Shown here: piece after piece, positions 8,831-17,621 of the stretch | Layout: each line of letters starts with the position of its first letter | How positions within the stretch are numbered: the first letter of the stretch is position 1 | Assembly (NCBI RefSeq): GCF_000158095.2 | Contig: NZ_CM011002.1 | Span: 1,999,228-2,063,227, forward strand | Direction of reading: 5' to 3' | Origin: Roseibium alexandrii DFL-11 | GTDB lineage: Bacteria > Pseudomonadota > Alphaproteobacteria > Rhizobiales > Stappiaceae | DNA length: 64,000 nt | The notes under the pieces: model-generated | Databases searched by the model: none | What the model saw: the letters and a program-made list of their open reading frames with translations, nothing else | What the model was told of the DNA's origin: nothing | Position numbers and translations under genes: made by a program

Positions 8831-9625
8831 CTAGACCGGCAGCAACACCGAATAATTCTGACCTGTAATCCTACGCAGCTCCTCGACCGCACCCGCGAGT
8901 TTCGGCCCGACGCTTTCTTTCATTCTTGCAACGGTGAGAACGTCGGCGGCAGCGCCGCTCAAGAACGTGACCGGCTCGCTGAATTCTGACGGCCGGTACG
9001 GCGTCGCCAGGGCGTTGATCGAAGCGGAGAACCGGTCATCGCCAGTCAAGTACATGTACCCATTCGCCAGCAGATGGTCCTGAGATTTGATGGACAAGGA
9101 TCGGCACTCAGCGGCCTGATCTCCGGGCAAAAGTGCCACCAGCTTGCGGCGCTCCTCATCGGTCAAAGCCCCCAGATAGGCGGCGCCTGTCGACGATTTC
9201 AGAACCGGCATCCGGTAGCCGACATTCAACCAGATCGTTGCGGAGTTTTCCGGCCGCCAGGTTTTGACCATCAACATCTCGCCATCGTCCTGAATGGCAA
9301 CACCGATCAGGGTTTTGGTATCGTTGGCAAGCTTCTGCATGATCGGCGTTGCCGTTTCGATAAACCCGAAGGCAGCCGCGGCAATGTTGCCAAGCGCGAG
9401 CGCCGATGGACCAAGGCGGTATTTGTCGTGATGGCGGCCATGCGTGAGGTAGCCCAAAGCGCACAATGTGAAGGTCAAGCGCGACACTGTCGAACGCGGC
9501 AAGCCGGTTCGCTCGGATATCTCAAGGTTCCCAAGCCCATTGTCCGTGGGCCGGAAAACTCTGAGCACGCTCAGACCGCGGGCCAGAGTATTCGCGTAGC
9601 GTTTGTCATCCTTAAGATCGGGCAT
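8831..9625 (-). CDS. IclR-family transcriptional regulator
   Basis: Encodes 264 aa. An N-terminal winged helix (ARGLSVLRVF, ISERTGLPRSTVSRLTFTL, LGYLTHG, about residues 15-70) is followed by the IclR effector domain (LIGVAIQDDGEMLMV, SSTGAAYLGALTDEERRKL, FSASINALATPYR). IclR regulators bind small organic acids or their CoA esters. It sits at the 3' end of the second TRAP operon and next to a dicarboxylate beta-oxidation operon, so it is the best local candidate for binding the ATTCCA-N5-TGGAAT palindrome found at three promoters of this island. That link is inferred. Confidence 0.88.
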   Translation of the reverse strand: MPDLKDDKRYANTLARGLSVLRVFRPTDNGLGNLEISERTGLPRSTVSRLTFTLCALGYLTHGRHHDKYRLGPSALALGNIAAAAFGFIETATPIMQKLANDTKTLIGVAIQDDGEMLMVKTWRPENSATIWLNVGYRMPVLKSSTGAAYLGALTDEERRKLVALLPGDQAAECRSLSIKSQDHLLANGYMYLTGDDRFSASINALATPYRPSEFSEPVTFLSGAAADVLTVARMKESVGPKLAGAVEELRRITGQNYSVLLPV

Positions 9626-9708
9626 ATTTTGTCGCTTTATTGATGTCCCACTTTGTATCTATCCAATACCGCTTGGCCTTTGCATAGCCCGGATCCTGAA
9701 ACTCCACG

Positions 9709-11049
9709 TTACTTCACAGCTTCTGACAGGATGAGTGAAATTGCGGGGAAGCTGACGATCAGCGCAAGCACAACCAGGTCCACAGCCAGGAAGCGCCAGA
9801 TGCCGGCGAATATCGTCCCAACCGGCGCTTCCTTGCCGACCACATTGGCCAGAACAAAGACGTTCAAGCCGACCGGTGGTGTGATCAATCCGATCTCCAG
9901 AAGTTTGACCACGACAACGCCGAACCAGATAAGGTCCATACCGTTTGCTTCAACCAGCGGGATCATCAGCGGCAGGGTCAGCACCATGATGCCGATCGGA
10001 TCGAGGAACATGCCAAGAAGGATGTAGACCAGGCAGATGCAGAACAGCAGCATGGCCGGACTGAGTTGTGCCTCTGAGACAGCCTGAACAAGAGCCGGGG
10101 CAATGCCGGTGAGCGCAATGGCGGAAACAAAAATCTTGGCCGCCGCAGCAACAATGAAAAGCGAAGATGTCTGAATAACAGTATCGCGCACTGCATGCCA
10201 TAGATCTGGAAGGCTCAAGCGGCGTTGCATGAAACCGATGGCGGTTGTGACCACCACGCTCACCGCTGCAGCGGCGGTTGCGGTAAAGAAACCGCCGTAG
10301 ATCCCGACAACAATGATCAGGAAAATAAGCGCCGCCGGCCAGGCTTCCTTGGCAGCCTGGATCTTCTCTTCCAGGCTGGCAGGCGCTTCCTTTGCCGGAG
10401 CTACCTTCGGGTCCATGGCAATCCAGGCGGCAATCACCAAAAGAAAGCCGAGAAGAGTGAGGATGCCGGGCAGAACACCGGCGACGAACAGTTTACTGAC
10501 CGAGGTTTCGGTAAAGATTGCGTAGATGATGAACAGGACACTCGGCGGGATCAAAGACCCCAACGTTCCGCCCGCCGCAACACTTGACGTTGCAAGCTTG
10601 GGATCGTAGCCGAGCCGCAACATTTCAGGTGTACAGATCTTGCCCATGGTCGAGGCACAGGCAACGGAGGATCCGCTAATTGCGGAAAAGCCGCCACAGC
10701 CGATCACGGACGCCATGGCGACGCCGCCGCGCAATTGCACCAGCCAGACGCGCGCAGAATTGTAGACAGCCGTCGTAATCCCGGCCTTGTAGGCAATGTT
10801 CCCCAGCGCCACGAACAGCGGGATCATCGACAGATCGAAGGAATGGATCAGGTCGAACGAATTGGAAAACACCATTGCCGATGTTGCCCGGAACGCCCGT
10901 TCCGGCATGAAGGTGCCCGTGCGCAGGGCGAAAATCATAAATGCAGCGGCCGTTGCAACGCCGATCAACGCAAAAGCGATCGGCACACGCATCGCCAGCA
11001 GGATGAGCATGAAGGCAAACGCAATCAAGCCAATGGTTGCCGGATCCAT
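9709..11049 (-). CDS. TRAP transporter large permease subunit (DctM family), second system
   Basis: Encodes 446 aa with about 12 membrane helices. DctM hallmarks are seen as GGFSAISGSSVACASTMGKI near residue 120, GGTLGSLIPPSVLFIIYAIF near 158 and EIGLITPPVGLNVFVLANV near 392. It is the last gene of a three-gene TRAP operon (binding protein, small subunit, large subunit) and lies directly downstream of the beta-oxidation operon on the same strand. A carboxylate that feeds that pathway, perhaps a medium-chain dicarboxylate, is the likely substrate by context only. Confidence 0.88.
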   Translation of the reverse strand: MDPATIGLIAFAFMLILLAMRVPIAFALIGVATAAAFMIFALRTGTFMPERAFRATSAMVFSNSFDLIHSFDLSMIPLFVALGNIAYKAGITTAVYNSARVWLVQLRGGVAMASVIGCGGFSAISGSSVACASTMGKICTPEMLRLGYDPKLATSSVAAGGTLGSLIPPSVLFIIYAIFTETSVSKLFVAGVLPGILTLLGFLLVIAAWIAMDPKVAPAKEAPASLEEKIQAAKEAWPAALIFLIIVVGIYGGFFTATAAAAVSVVVTTAIGFMQRRLSLPDLWHAVRDTVIQTSSLFIVAAAAKIFVSAIALTGIAPALVQAVSEAQLSPAMLLFCICLVYILLGMFLDPIGIMVLTLPLMIPLVEANGMDLIWFGVVVVKLLEIGLITPPVGLNVFVLANVVGKEAPVGTIFAGIWRFLAVDLVVLALIVSFPAISLILSEAVK

Positions 11050-11099
11050 AAAGTCATTCCCTGAAAGTATTGAGTGTCAGACTGAAAGCTGAAGGCGGC

Positions 11100-11597
11100 C
11101 TAGTGGGTCCCGGTAATGATCACACGTCCGCGGATTGCCGAAACCGCATCGCCGATGAGCATTAGCACCAACCGGATCCAGCAGAGAACGAGTCCAAGAA
11201 CAAACGCCAACCGGCCAGGCCATTGCGGCAGTCCAAGATCGCCGTAAAACGCATTCCCCGTTTGCCACTGATAGATGAACTCGTGAGCTGCAGACCAGAT
11301 CAGCGGGATCAGCGCGACCGCGCCGAAGGCAGCGCCAAAGACGACAAACCAGTTCACGACCCGGTCGGGCAGGAAATTGGTCACAAATTCCACGGCAATG
11401 TGAGACCGGCGGGCCGTTGCTGCTGCCAAGGGCATGATGATAGCCAGGACCATCAGTTCCCGGACGATGATAATCGTGTCCGGCACGGAAGCATTGAAGA
11501 CGTTCAATGCAACGACATCTGCAAAAATCAGCACTGCAAGCAGAATGGTCGCGGTAACGGCCACATCGACAAAAATCCGCTCCAACCGATCAAGCAT
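11100..11597 (-). CDS. TRAP transporter small permease subunit (DctQ family), second system
   Basis: Encodes 165 aa from ATG 11597, which follows a strong site GGGGAGGGAAC; an upstream in-frame start would add 39 residues with no similarity. Four membrane helices are predicted (about 15-38, 48-70, 88-112, 130-152). The loop segment RRSHIAVEFVTNFLPDR is the DctQ equivalent of the RxHIxVD motif. It partners the large subunit 50 bases downstream. Confidence 0.85.
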   Translation of the reverse strand: MLDRLERIFVDVAVTATILLAVLIFADVVALNVFNASVPDTIIIVRELMVLAIIMPLAAATARRSHIAVEFVTNFLPDRVVNWFVVFGAAFGAVALIPLIWSAAHEFIYQWQTGNAFYGDLGLPQWPGRLAFVLGLVLCWIRLVLMLIGDAVSAIRGRVIITGTH

Positions 11598-11621
11598 CAG
11601 GTTCCCTCCCCGCTGAAGAAA

Positions 11622-11642
11622 CCGGGGCGGTTGCCGCCCCGG
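11622..11642 (-). promoter_or_regulatory. Stem-loop between binding-protein and small-permease genes of second TRAP operon
   Basis: A perfect 9-bp G+C stem CCGGGGCGG/CCGCCCCGG with a 3-base loop lies in the 61-base gap between the binding-protein stop and the dctQ start. TTTCTTC follows on the minus strand. It occupies the same place as the hairpin in the malonate TRAP operon, so both may set the ratio of binding protein to permease. Confidence 0.65.
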
Positions 11643-11658
11643 CTGTTTGTCTGCGCGA

Positions 11659-12726
11659 TCAATTGCGCTCCCAAGGATATCCCTTCTCTTCGAATTCCTT
11701 GGTGTAATCGGCAACGGCTTCTGTGTAAGCCGCCATCAGTTTGTCAGCATCGAACCCAACGCTGTTAGCGTTTTCCTTCCACTCCTCAATGAATGGCTGG
11801 GTCGCAGCGTTCATCGCGGCGCGGTCTTCAACGCTCAGCTCGAGCACCTTGATGTCTCGCTCGAATTCGCCGGCTTTCATGGCCTCAAGGGCCTTGGCGT
11901 TCCGGCTCATGACGATCTGCGCGAACTCGTCCGCCAGTTCTTCGCCGGTCTGCAGCATGATCGATTGCTGCTCTTCACTCAGCGCGTCGAAAGACTGCTT
12001 GTTCATGAACATGCCGAAACCACCGATCTGGCCCCAGTTCAGAACCGTGAAGCTGTCGATCACTTCGTGCCACTTCAGAGCTGGGATGATATAGGTATAG
12101 CCCTGACTGCAGTCGATCAGACCATTGTTCAGCGCCTGATAAGCCTCATAGACACTTAGATTGACCATGGTGGCACCCATTTGGCCGAACACCTTGCCGT
12201 AGACACCGGCGCCGCGGATACGCTTGTCCGCGATATCCTTGACCGAGGCGATTTCACCGCCTGTACAGGCCACGTTGACGTCTGATGCGGTAAAGGTCCC
12301 GATATAGACCAGGTTTTTATCGGCCAGCTGCTTAGTGATTTCCGGCGTGGTGCGCATCAGCTTGTCCGTGGCTTTCAAACCGACCCAGACATTCGGCCCG
12401 CTGATCGGCAGATCGGCGATGGAATAGGCTGCCATCTCTTTTTGGAAATAGGCCGAGATAATCGACCCGGCATCAGCAACGCCAAACCCAATGGCGTTGG
12501 CGGATGCGTTTGCCTTGAACAGGGCGCCACCAAACTGAATGTCCAGCTTCATGTCACCGCCGGACAGCTCACCGATCCGGTTGTTGAACCACTCCAGTGC
12601 CGTTGGAATGGTGCCGCGCGCCGGACCTGCATGGCCATAGAAAATCGTGGTTTCCGCAACGGCTGCGGACGCGCTCAGTCCTGTGGCAAGGACCGCTCCT
12701 GCGAGCAAAGACTTCAAAACTTTCAT
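11659..12726 (-). CDS. TRAP transporter substrate-binding protein (DctP family), second system
   Basis: Encodes 355 aa with a Sec signal peptide (MKVLKSLLAGAVLATGLSASAAVA) and a periplasmic DctP-like mature domain. Features include GTIPTALEWFNNRIGELSGG near residue 38, the RxxGxYG-like RIRGAGVYGKVFGQMGA near 190 (containing the Arg that usually binds the substrate carboxylate) and LSVYEAYQALNNGLIDC. This first gene of the TRAP operon is preceded by a palindrome ATTCCA-N5-TGGAAT 30 bases upstream of its ATG. Confidence 0.87.
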   Translation of the reverse strand: MKVLKSLLAGAVLATGLSASAAVAETTIFYGHAGPARGTIPTALEWFNNRIGELSGGDMKLDIQFGGALFKANASANAIGFGVADAGSIISAYFQKEMAAYSIADLPISGPNVWVGLKATDKLMRTTPEITKQLADKNLVYIGTFTASDVNVACTGGEIASVKDIADKRIRGAGVYGKVFGQMGATMVNLSVYEAYQALNNGLIDCSQGYTYIIPALKWHEVIDSFTVLNWGQIGGFGMFMNKQSFDALSEEQQSIMLQTGEELADEFAQIVMSRNAKALEAMKAGEFERDIKVLELSVEDRAAMNAATQPFIEEWKENANSVGFDADKLMAAYTEAVADYTKEFEEKGYPWERN

Positions 12727-12755
12727 AGGGTCTCATCCTCCATCGACCTTAGATT

Positions 12756-12772
12756 ATTCCACTATATGGAAT
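12756..12772. promoter_or_regulatory. Palindromic operator ATTCCA-CTATA-TGGAAT before TRAP operon
   Basis: A perfect 6-bp inverted repeat with a 5-base AT-rich spacer lies in an A+T-rich stretch 30 bases upstream of the dctP-type start. The same half-site TGGAAT with the same spacing recurs at 20962-20978 and 26336-26352, upstream of the other two operons of this catabolic island. The position suggests repression; the regulator is presumably the nearby IclR protein (inference). Confidence 0.6.
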
Positions 12773-12898
12773 TATTTTTCATTTGAAAGAATAAAGTGCA
12801 TTCCCTCAAACTTGCCGCTCGCCGGACAGGTATAACCCGGCAAACAGGCTGATTTCTGTAACAACCTTGTTCGATCAACCCTTTGTGGGGCCTGTGTT

Positions 12899-14419
12899 TT
12901 ATGCAGGCTCAGCCAGGTCTTCCGCGAAGGTCTCGATCAGTTTGGATTTCAGGATTTTTCCGGTGGGTGCGGCCGGCAATTCATGGGCGATCACGATCTT
13001 GCTCGGCCGCTTGTAGGGTGCGAGCCGGTCGTGCAGGAACGCTTTCAATTCATCCTCGGTCACGGGACTGCCTTTGGCGACCTTCACAAATGCCAGAACC
13101 TCTTCGTTGCCTTCCACCGGACGCCCGACAACACCGGCAACAATCACCTCCGGATGGTCGGTCAGGATCCCCTCAACCTCCACCGGATAAACGTTAAAGC
13201 CGGAGCGAATGATCAGTTCCTTGGACCGGCCAGCGATGTGCAGGCGGCCTTCCGCATCGAACCGGCCAAGATCGCCGGTCCTGAAGAAACCGTCGGCCGT
13301 CATGACCTCCACCGTCCGTTCCGGATCCCGGAAGTAGCCTTTCATGACTTGCGGGCCGCCAAGGAGAATCTCACCGATTCCCTTGCCCGGTTCCGCACCC
13401 GTGGCTTCCAGATCCAGCCGCAGCACACACTCGCCCATCGGGCGGCCCACACTGATATCCGGGTCGCCGATCTCGTTGAGAGTTGCGCAGACGCCAGCAG
13501 CCCCTTCGGTCAGGCCGTAGCCGTTCTGAAGCGGCAATCCGTAAAAGGCCTCGGCTTCCCGTTTCCAAGCTGGATCGAGCGGGGCTCCGCCGGACGACAC
13601 AAATCGCAGGTGGCCGGCATCGTATTTCGCCTTGTTGTGGGCCCGTGCGTAGTGAAACAGATGAGCATGCATTTGCGGCACACCGGGCAGCAGCGAGACA
13701 TCGGTCTGCAAGGCCTCATAGAGCCTTGTGACATCGAATCTCGGCTCAAGCCGCAATGTGGTTTGGGCGACAGCTGCCGACAGCAGAGCCACAAAGCCGT
13801 AAATGTGCGACAGGGGCAGCGCCAGATAGGTCACATCGTCGTCGCGCCGGCCCCGGAGTTTGACCGACGCGAGCGCCGCACTGTTCAAATTGCCGTGGGT
13901 GAGCATGGCGGCCTTCGGCGTTCCAGTCGTCCCGGATGTGTAGAGCATCAGCGCCACCTGCTCCCGGCCGTCTGCAAAAACCGGTTCGGCGTCCGCCCCG
14001 TCGCGGCGCATCAGCGCTGCTTCGCCGAAACTGCCCGTCACCTTGTCCGCGCCAAAGTGATCGGCATGGGCATTGGCTGCGTCAGACACATCCGCGCTGA
14101 ACATGACAACGCTCGGATCACTGTGCGCAAAGATCCGCTCCAGCTCCGTATCGGTCAGGCGTGCGTTGATCGGGACGATAATGGCGTCCATCCGGCTGGC
14201 GGCATAAAAGAACGCCGGAACCGAAACGCAGTTTTCAAAGACCATCACCAAACGGTCACCGGCCTTCAGGCCGAATGAGCTCAAAAGGTCTTCGGCTTCC
14301 CCCGCCGCGCCCTTCAGATCGGTCCAGGTAAATGCCCGGTCAGCATAGTCGTGAATGGCAACGGTATCGCCCCGTTTTGCGGCCGCATCATCCAGAAAAT
14401 CATGAATGCGATTGTGCAT
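12899..14419 (-). CDS. pimA: Acyl-CoA synthetase, pim-type dicarboxylate CoA ligase candidate
   Basis: Encodes 506 aa from ATG 14419; an 11-residue upstream extension is unlikely. It is an ANL-superfamily acid:CoA ligase: ATP-binding LMLYTSGTTGTPKAAMLTHG near residue 156, QNGYGLTEGAAGVC near 296, FFRTGDLGRFDAEGRLHIAGRS split near 380, IRSGFNVYPVEVEGIL near 404 and catalytic Lys in PTGKILKSKL. It activates a carboxylic acid with ATP and CoA. It is the last gene of an operon carrying both acyl-CoA dehydrogenases, hydratase, thiolase and multifunctional enzyme, so it should supply the first CoA ester. The pim assignment rests on operon content, not on a residue-level test. Confidence 0.82.
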   Translation of the reverse strand: MHNRIHDFLDDAAAKRGDTVAIHDYADRAFTWTDLKGAAGEAEDLLSSFGLKAGDRLVMVFENCVSVPAFFYAASRMDAIIVPINARLTDTELERIFAHSDPSVVMFSADVSDAANAHADHFGADKVTGSFGEAALMRRDGADAEPVFADGREQVALMLYTSGTTGTPKAAMLTHGNLNSAALASVKLRGRRDDDVTYLALPLSHIYGFVALLSAAVAQTTLRLEPRFDVTRLYEALQTDVSLLPGVPQMHAHLFHYARAHNKAKYDAGHLRFVSSGGAPLDPAWKREAEAFYGLPLQNGYGLTEGAAGVCATLNEIGDPDISVGRPMGECVLRLDLEATGAEPGKGIGEILLGGPQVMKGYFRDPERTVEVMTADGFFRTGDLGRFDAEGRLHIAGRSKELIIRSGFNVYPVEVEGILTDHPEVIVAGVVGRPVEGNEEVLAFVKVAKGSPVTEDELKAFLHDRLAPYKRPSKIVIAHELPAAPTGKILKSKLIETFAEDLAEPA

Positions 14420-14480
14420 CGCGTTTCCTCCCAGTCGCCGCTCTTCAGGCAACGTTTGTCAGCCGTTTATTGTCCGCCCC

Positions 14481-15263
14481 TCAGTCGCGAAACACGGGTC
14501 GGGTCTTGTTCAAAATGGCTGCGATGCCCCGGCGGGCCTCCTCGCCCCCCAAAGCCTCAGCCATGGCATCTCGTTCTGCATCGAGTTGCACATCCAGCTT
14601 CGCGGTCTCCGCGGAGGTCAAAAGCCCCTTGATCGCGGCAATGGCGTTCTCCGGACCGGCTGCGACTTTTGCGACCAGCGCCTTGGCCGCGGAGAGTGCT
14701 CCTCCGGGATCAGCCAGCTCGGTCAAAACGCCCAGGTCATAGAGGCGTTCCGCAGTAAGCGGCGTTCCCAGCAGGGCCATCTTGGACACCGTGCCGCGCG
14801 GCAAGGCGTTCATCAGCGCGTGAGTTACACCACCATCCGGAACCAAACCGGCCTTCACATAGGCGAGCGTGAACGTCGCCCTCTTGGCGCTGACAACCAT
14901 GTCGCAGGCAAGCGCGATGCTGAGACCGGCGCCGGCTGCCCCGCCCTCGACCGCGCAGATGACGGGCTTGGGGCAGCTCCGGATTGCACGGATGAGGTCA
15001 TGGAGCTTACCAATTGCGGCCTTGCGCTCCTCGAGCGTCATGTTGCGGCGTTCTTTCAAAAGGTTCAGATCGCCGCCGGAGCAGAAGTAATCCCCCTCCC
15101 CGGTAAGCACCACTGCCGTGATTTCAGGCGTTTTCGCCGCTTCCGCCAATCCGTCCAGGAGACCGTCATAGTACTCTGGCGACAGGGCATTGCGCCGGGC
15201 GGTGTTGGTGTTCAGCAGGACCAGATGATCCGGGTGCACTTCTTTTCGAAAGAGCCCGCTCAT
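14481..15263 (-). CDS. Enoyl-CoA hydratase/isomerase family protein
   Basis: Encodes 260 aa of the crotonase superfamily. The oxyanion-hole segments are VVLTGEGDYFCSGGDLNLL (about residues 50-68) and VEGGAAGAGLSIALACDMV (about 103-121). The first conserved Ala of the usual (F/C)(S/C)AG-D loop is replaced by Gly (CSGGD), which is common in the family. It hydrates 2-enoyl-CoA or shifts its double bond. The stop is 61 bases before the ligase gene and the ATG is 3 bases after the upstream dehydrogenase stop, so it is inside the operon. It probably supplements the hydratase domain of the multifunctional enzyme. Confidence 0.87.
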   Translation of the reverse strand: MSGLFRKEVHPDHLVLLNTNTARRNALSPEYYDGLLDGLAEAAKTPEITAVVLTGEGDYFCSGGDLNLLKERRNMTLEERKAAIGKLHDLIRAIRSCPKPVICAVEGGAAGAGLSIALACDMVVSAKRATFTLAYVKAGLVPDGGVTHALMNALPRGTVSKMALLGTPLTAERLYDLGVLTELADPGGALSAAKALVAKVAAGPENAIAAIKGLLTSAETAKLDVQLDAERDAMAEALGGEEARRGIAAILNKTRPVFRD

Positions 15264-15266
15264 GGA

Positions 15267-16400
15267 TCAGGCCGCGTTCAGGGAAATGAAGCGCTCCAGA
15301 TGATGGTCCACATCCCCGAAGAGATGATCGATCATCACCATGCGGCGGACGAAATGCGACAAGGCATATTCATCCGTCATCCCGATGCCGCCATGCATCT
15401 GGACAGCTTCCTCACCAACGAGGGCACTCGCCCGGCCGATCAGGTTTTTCGTCGCACTCACATGCCGTTCACGCAGGGCGCGCGGTGCGTCCAGATGGCC
15501 GGCGAGATTGATCACTGCGGAACGCGCTTGCTCCACCTCGATCAGAACATCCGCCATACGGTGCTGCAGGGCCTGGAACTTGCCAATCGCAATGCCGAAC
15601 TGCTTGCGCTCTTTCAGATAGTCGATGGTGAGCGCCTTGGCCGCCTCCATTGCGCCGACAGCTTCCGCGCTAACCGCGAGGGTCGCCCGGGCAACAGCTG
15701 CCTCGATCGCCGCAAAGGCTTCACCAGATGCACCCAGCCTTGCGCCTTCGTCCACGACTACATTTTCAAGGCGAATGGTCGCGGCCGACGTGCCGTCCAC
15801 ATTCGGATGATCGACGATGGTCACCCCTTTGGCATCAGTAGGGACAAGGAACAGGGAAATGCCCGTCTCGTCGAAATCCGCTCCGGCCTCACGGGCGGAT
15901 ACCACAAGCATGCTGGCCTGCGCGCCGTTCAGCACATGCGCCTTCGTGCCGTTCAACGCAATCTGGCCGCCATCGGTTTTCGCCGATGCGGTGACATGAT
16001 TGAGGTCGTACCGTGAGGCCGGTTCTGCATGGGCAAGCGCCAGGAGGGTCTCTCCCGCAATAACGCTGCCAATCAGCTCTTTCTGGTTGTCCGTGCCGAG
16101 CTCTGCGATCAGGCTGCCAGCAAGGACGGCATTGCCAAGGATCGGCTCGATGACACCAGCCCGGCCGAGCTCTTCAAAGACAACTGCAATGTCAAACCCG
16201 GCCCCGCCGAGGCCGCCATCGTCTTCGGAGAACATCGCGCCAAGAACACCCAGTTCAGCCATCTCGGCATAAATCCCGGCATCATAGGCCTTGCCGGATG
16301 CAATCAGTTTGCGCCGTTCTTCGTGGCCATATTTCTCGCCCAAAAACTTCTGCAACATGTCACGCAGCAAGCCGCGCTCTTCCGTCAGATTAAAATCCAT
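15267..16400 (-). CDS. pimD: Acyl-CoA dehydrogenase, small subunit of pimeloyl-CoA dehydrogenase type
   Basis: Encodes 377 aa, an FAD-dependent acyl-CoA dehydrogenase. The N-terminal helical domain MDFNLTEERGLLRDMLQKFL and MFSEDDGGLGGAGFDIAVV is typical of the small partner in two-subunit dehydrogenases such as PimCD. QFGIAIGKFQALQHRMADV (about 269-287) and VQMHGGIGMTDEYALSHFVRR (about 338-358) are the FAD/tetramer motifs. It lies 12 bases downstream of a second, different dehydrogenase, which supports a heteromeric enzyme. The expected reaction is introduction of a 2,3-double bond into a dicarboxylyl-CoA. Confidence 0.85.
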   Translation of the reverse strand: MDFNLTEERGLLRDMLQKFLGEKYGHEERRKLIASGKAYDAGIYAEMAELGVLGAMFSEDDGGLGGAGFDIAVVFEELGRAGVIEPILGNAVLAGSLIAELGTDNQKELIGSVIAGETLLALAHAEPASRYDLNHVTASAKTDGGQIALNGTKAHVLNGAQASMLVVSAREAGADFDETGISLFLVPTDAKGVTIVDHPNVDGTSAATIRLENVVVDEGARLGASGEAFAAIEAAVARATLAVSAEAVGAMEAAKALTIDYLKERKQFGIAIGKFQALQHRMADVLIEVEQARSAVINLAGHLDAPRALRERHVSATKNLIGRASALVGEEAVQMHGGIGMTDEYALSHFVRRMVMIDHLFGDVDHHLERFISLNAA

Positions 16401-16412
16401 CTGCTCAATGCC

Positions 16413-17609
16413 TCACAGTTGCAGGATTGCTTTGGTAATGATCGTACGCTGGATCTCGTTGGACCCGCCGAAGATCGAAAGCTTGCGCATGTTGAAATAG
16501 TTGGGTGCAGCCGCCGGAGCGTGTTCCGGGCCTTCGGCCGGGACATTGTCGCCGCCATCCAGATAATCGGGAAGGAACGGCATGGCGTCGGGGCCAGCTG
16601 CGCGGCACAGAAGAGAAGACAGTTCCTGGCGGATGACCGTACCCTTGATCTTCAGCATCGAACTTTCCGGGCCGGGCGCTTGTCCCTTGGCTGCAGCGGA
16701 GACGACCCGCAGATTGGTGGTTGCCATTGCCATCAGGTCGATTTCAGCCAGAGCCATGCGCGCCGCGAAATACGGGTTCTGATCGAGCGGTTTGCCGCCA
16801 GACTGGGTGCTCGCGGCCACGTGTTTCAGCGTTGCCAGCGCAGCGTTCGAAAAGCCGACACCCGCAATGTTGGTCCGCTCGTGGGTGAGCAGATACTTTG
16901 CGTAGGTCCAGCCCTTGTTTTCTTCGCCGACGAGATTTTCGACCGGCACGCGGACGTCATCAAAGAAGACCTCGTTGACCTCGGCCTCGCCGTCGATCAG
17001 CACGATCGGGCGCACGGTCACGCCGGGCGTGTTCATGTCGATCAACAGGAAGGAGATGCCCTCCTGCTTCTTGGCGTCCGCGTCTGTGCGCACCAGGCAG
17101 AAAATCCAGTTGGCGTGCTGACCCAGTGTCGTCCAGGTTTTCTGGCCATTGACGACATAATGATCGCCGTCGCGGACCGCTCTGGTCTTAAGCGCGGCAA
17201 GATCAGATCCGGCCCCCGGTTCAGAATAGCCCTGACACCACCAGTCTTCGCCGCTCAAGATGCGCGGCAAGTAGTGCTGGCACTGTTCTTCCGATCCGAA
17301 CGCCATGAGCACCGGCGCCAGCATCGAAAGGCCGAAAGGCACGATGCGCGGCGCATGGGCCAGACAGGCTTCTTCCTCGAAAATCATCCGCTGAACAGCA
17401 TCCCATTCAGCGCCGCCGTATTCCTTTGGCCAGTTCGGAGCAAGCCAGCCCTGCGCATTCAGGATCGCATGCCAGCTTACCATGTCCGACTTGGTCAGCC
17501 GTTTGCCAAGGCGCACCTTTTCGGAGAGGTGGCGCGGCAGTTTTTCGCTCAGAAAAGCCCGCACTTCGGCGCGGAATGCTTCTTCCTCAGGCGTGTAGCT
17601 CAGATCCAT
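16413..17609 (-). CDS. pimC: Acyl-CoA dehydrogenase, large subunit of pimeloyl-CoA dehydrogenase type
   Basis: Encodes 398 aa. Features of the PimC-like large subunit are visible: MDLSYTPEEEAFRAEVRAFL at the N-terminus, LNAQGWLAPNWPKEYGG near residue 50, the acyl-CoA/FAD signature WWCQGYSEPGAGSDLAAL near 127 and DGDHYVVNGQKTWTTLG near 152. The C-terminal NIFGGSNEIQ-like motif is seen as KLSIFGGSNEIQRTII. It probably forms a complex with the adjacent small subunit and feeds electrons to ETF. It starts 12 bases after the thiolase stop. Confidence 0.86.
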   Translation of the reverse strand: MDLSYTPEEEAFRAEVRAFLSEKLPRHLSEKVRLGKRLTKSDMVSWHAILNAQGWLAPNWPKEYGGAEWDAVQRMIFEEEACLAHAPRIVPFGLSMLAPVLMAFGSEEQCQHYLPRILSGEDWWCQGYSEPGAGSDLAALKTRAVRDGDHYVVNGQKTWTTLGQHANWIFCLVRTDADAKKQEGISFLLIDMNTPGVTVRPIVLIDGEAEVNEVFFDDVRVPVENLVGEENKGWTYAKYLLTHERTNIAGVGFSNAALATLKHVAASTQSGGKPLDQNPYFAARMALAEIDLMAMATTNLRVVSAAAKGQAPGPESSMLKIKGTVIRQELSSLLCRAAGPDAMPFLPDYLDGGDNVPAEGPEHAPAAAPNYFNMRKLSIFGGSNEIQRTIITKAILQL

Positions 17610-17621
17610 TGAGGAGCTCCC

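Noticed and set aside
12983..14278. 431-codon plus-strand frame opposite the acyl-CoA synthetase gene
   Set aside because: Same reason: mirror of a well-supported ligase gene, with no recognisable motif.
16029..17612. Long open frame (527 codons) on the plus strand opposite the acyl-CoA dehydrogenase genes
   Set aside because: It is antisense to genes with full family motifs; high third-position G+C on the real strand keeps opposite frames open. The translation has no family pattern.
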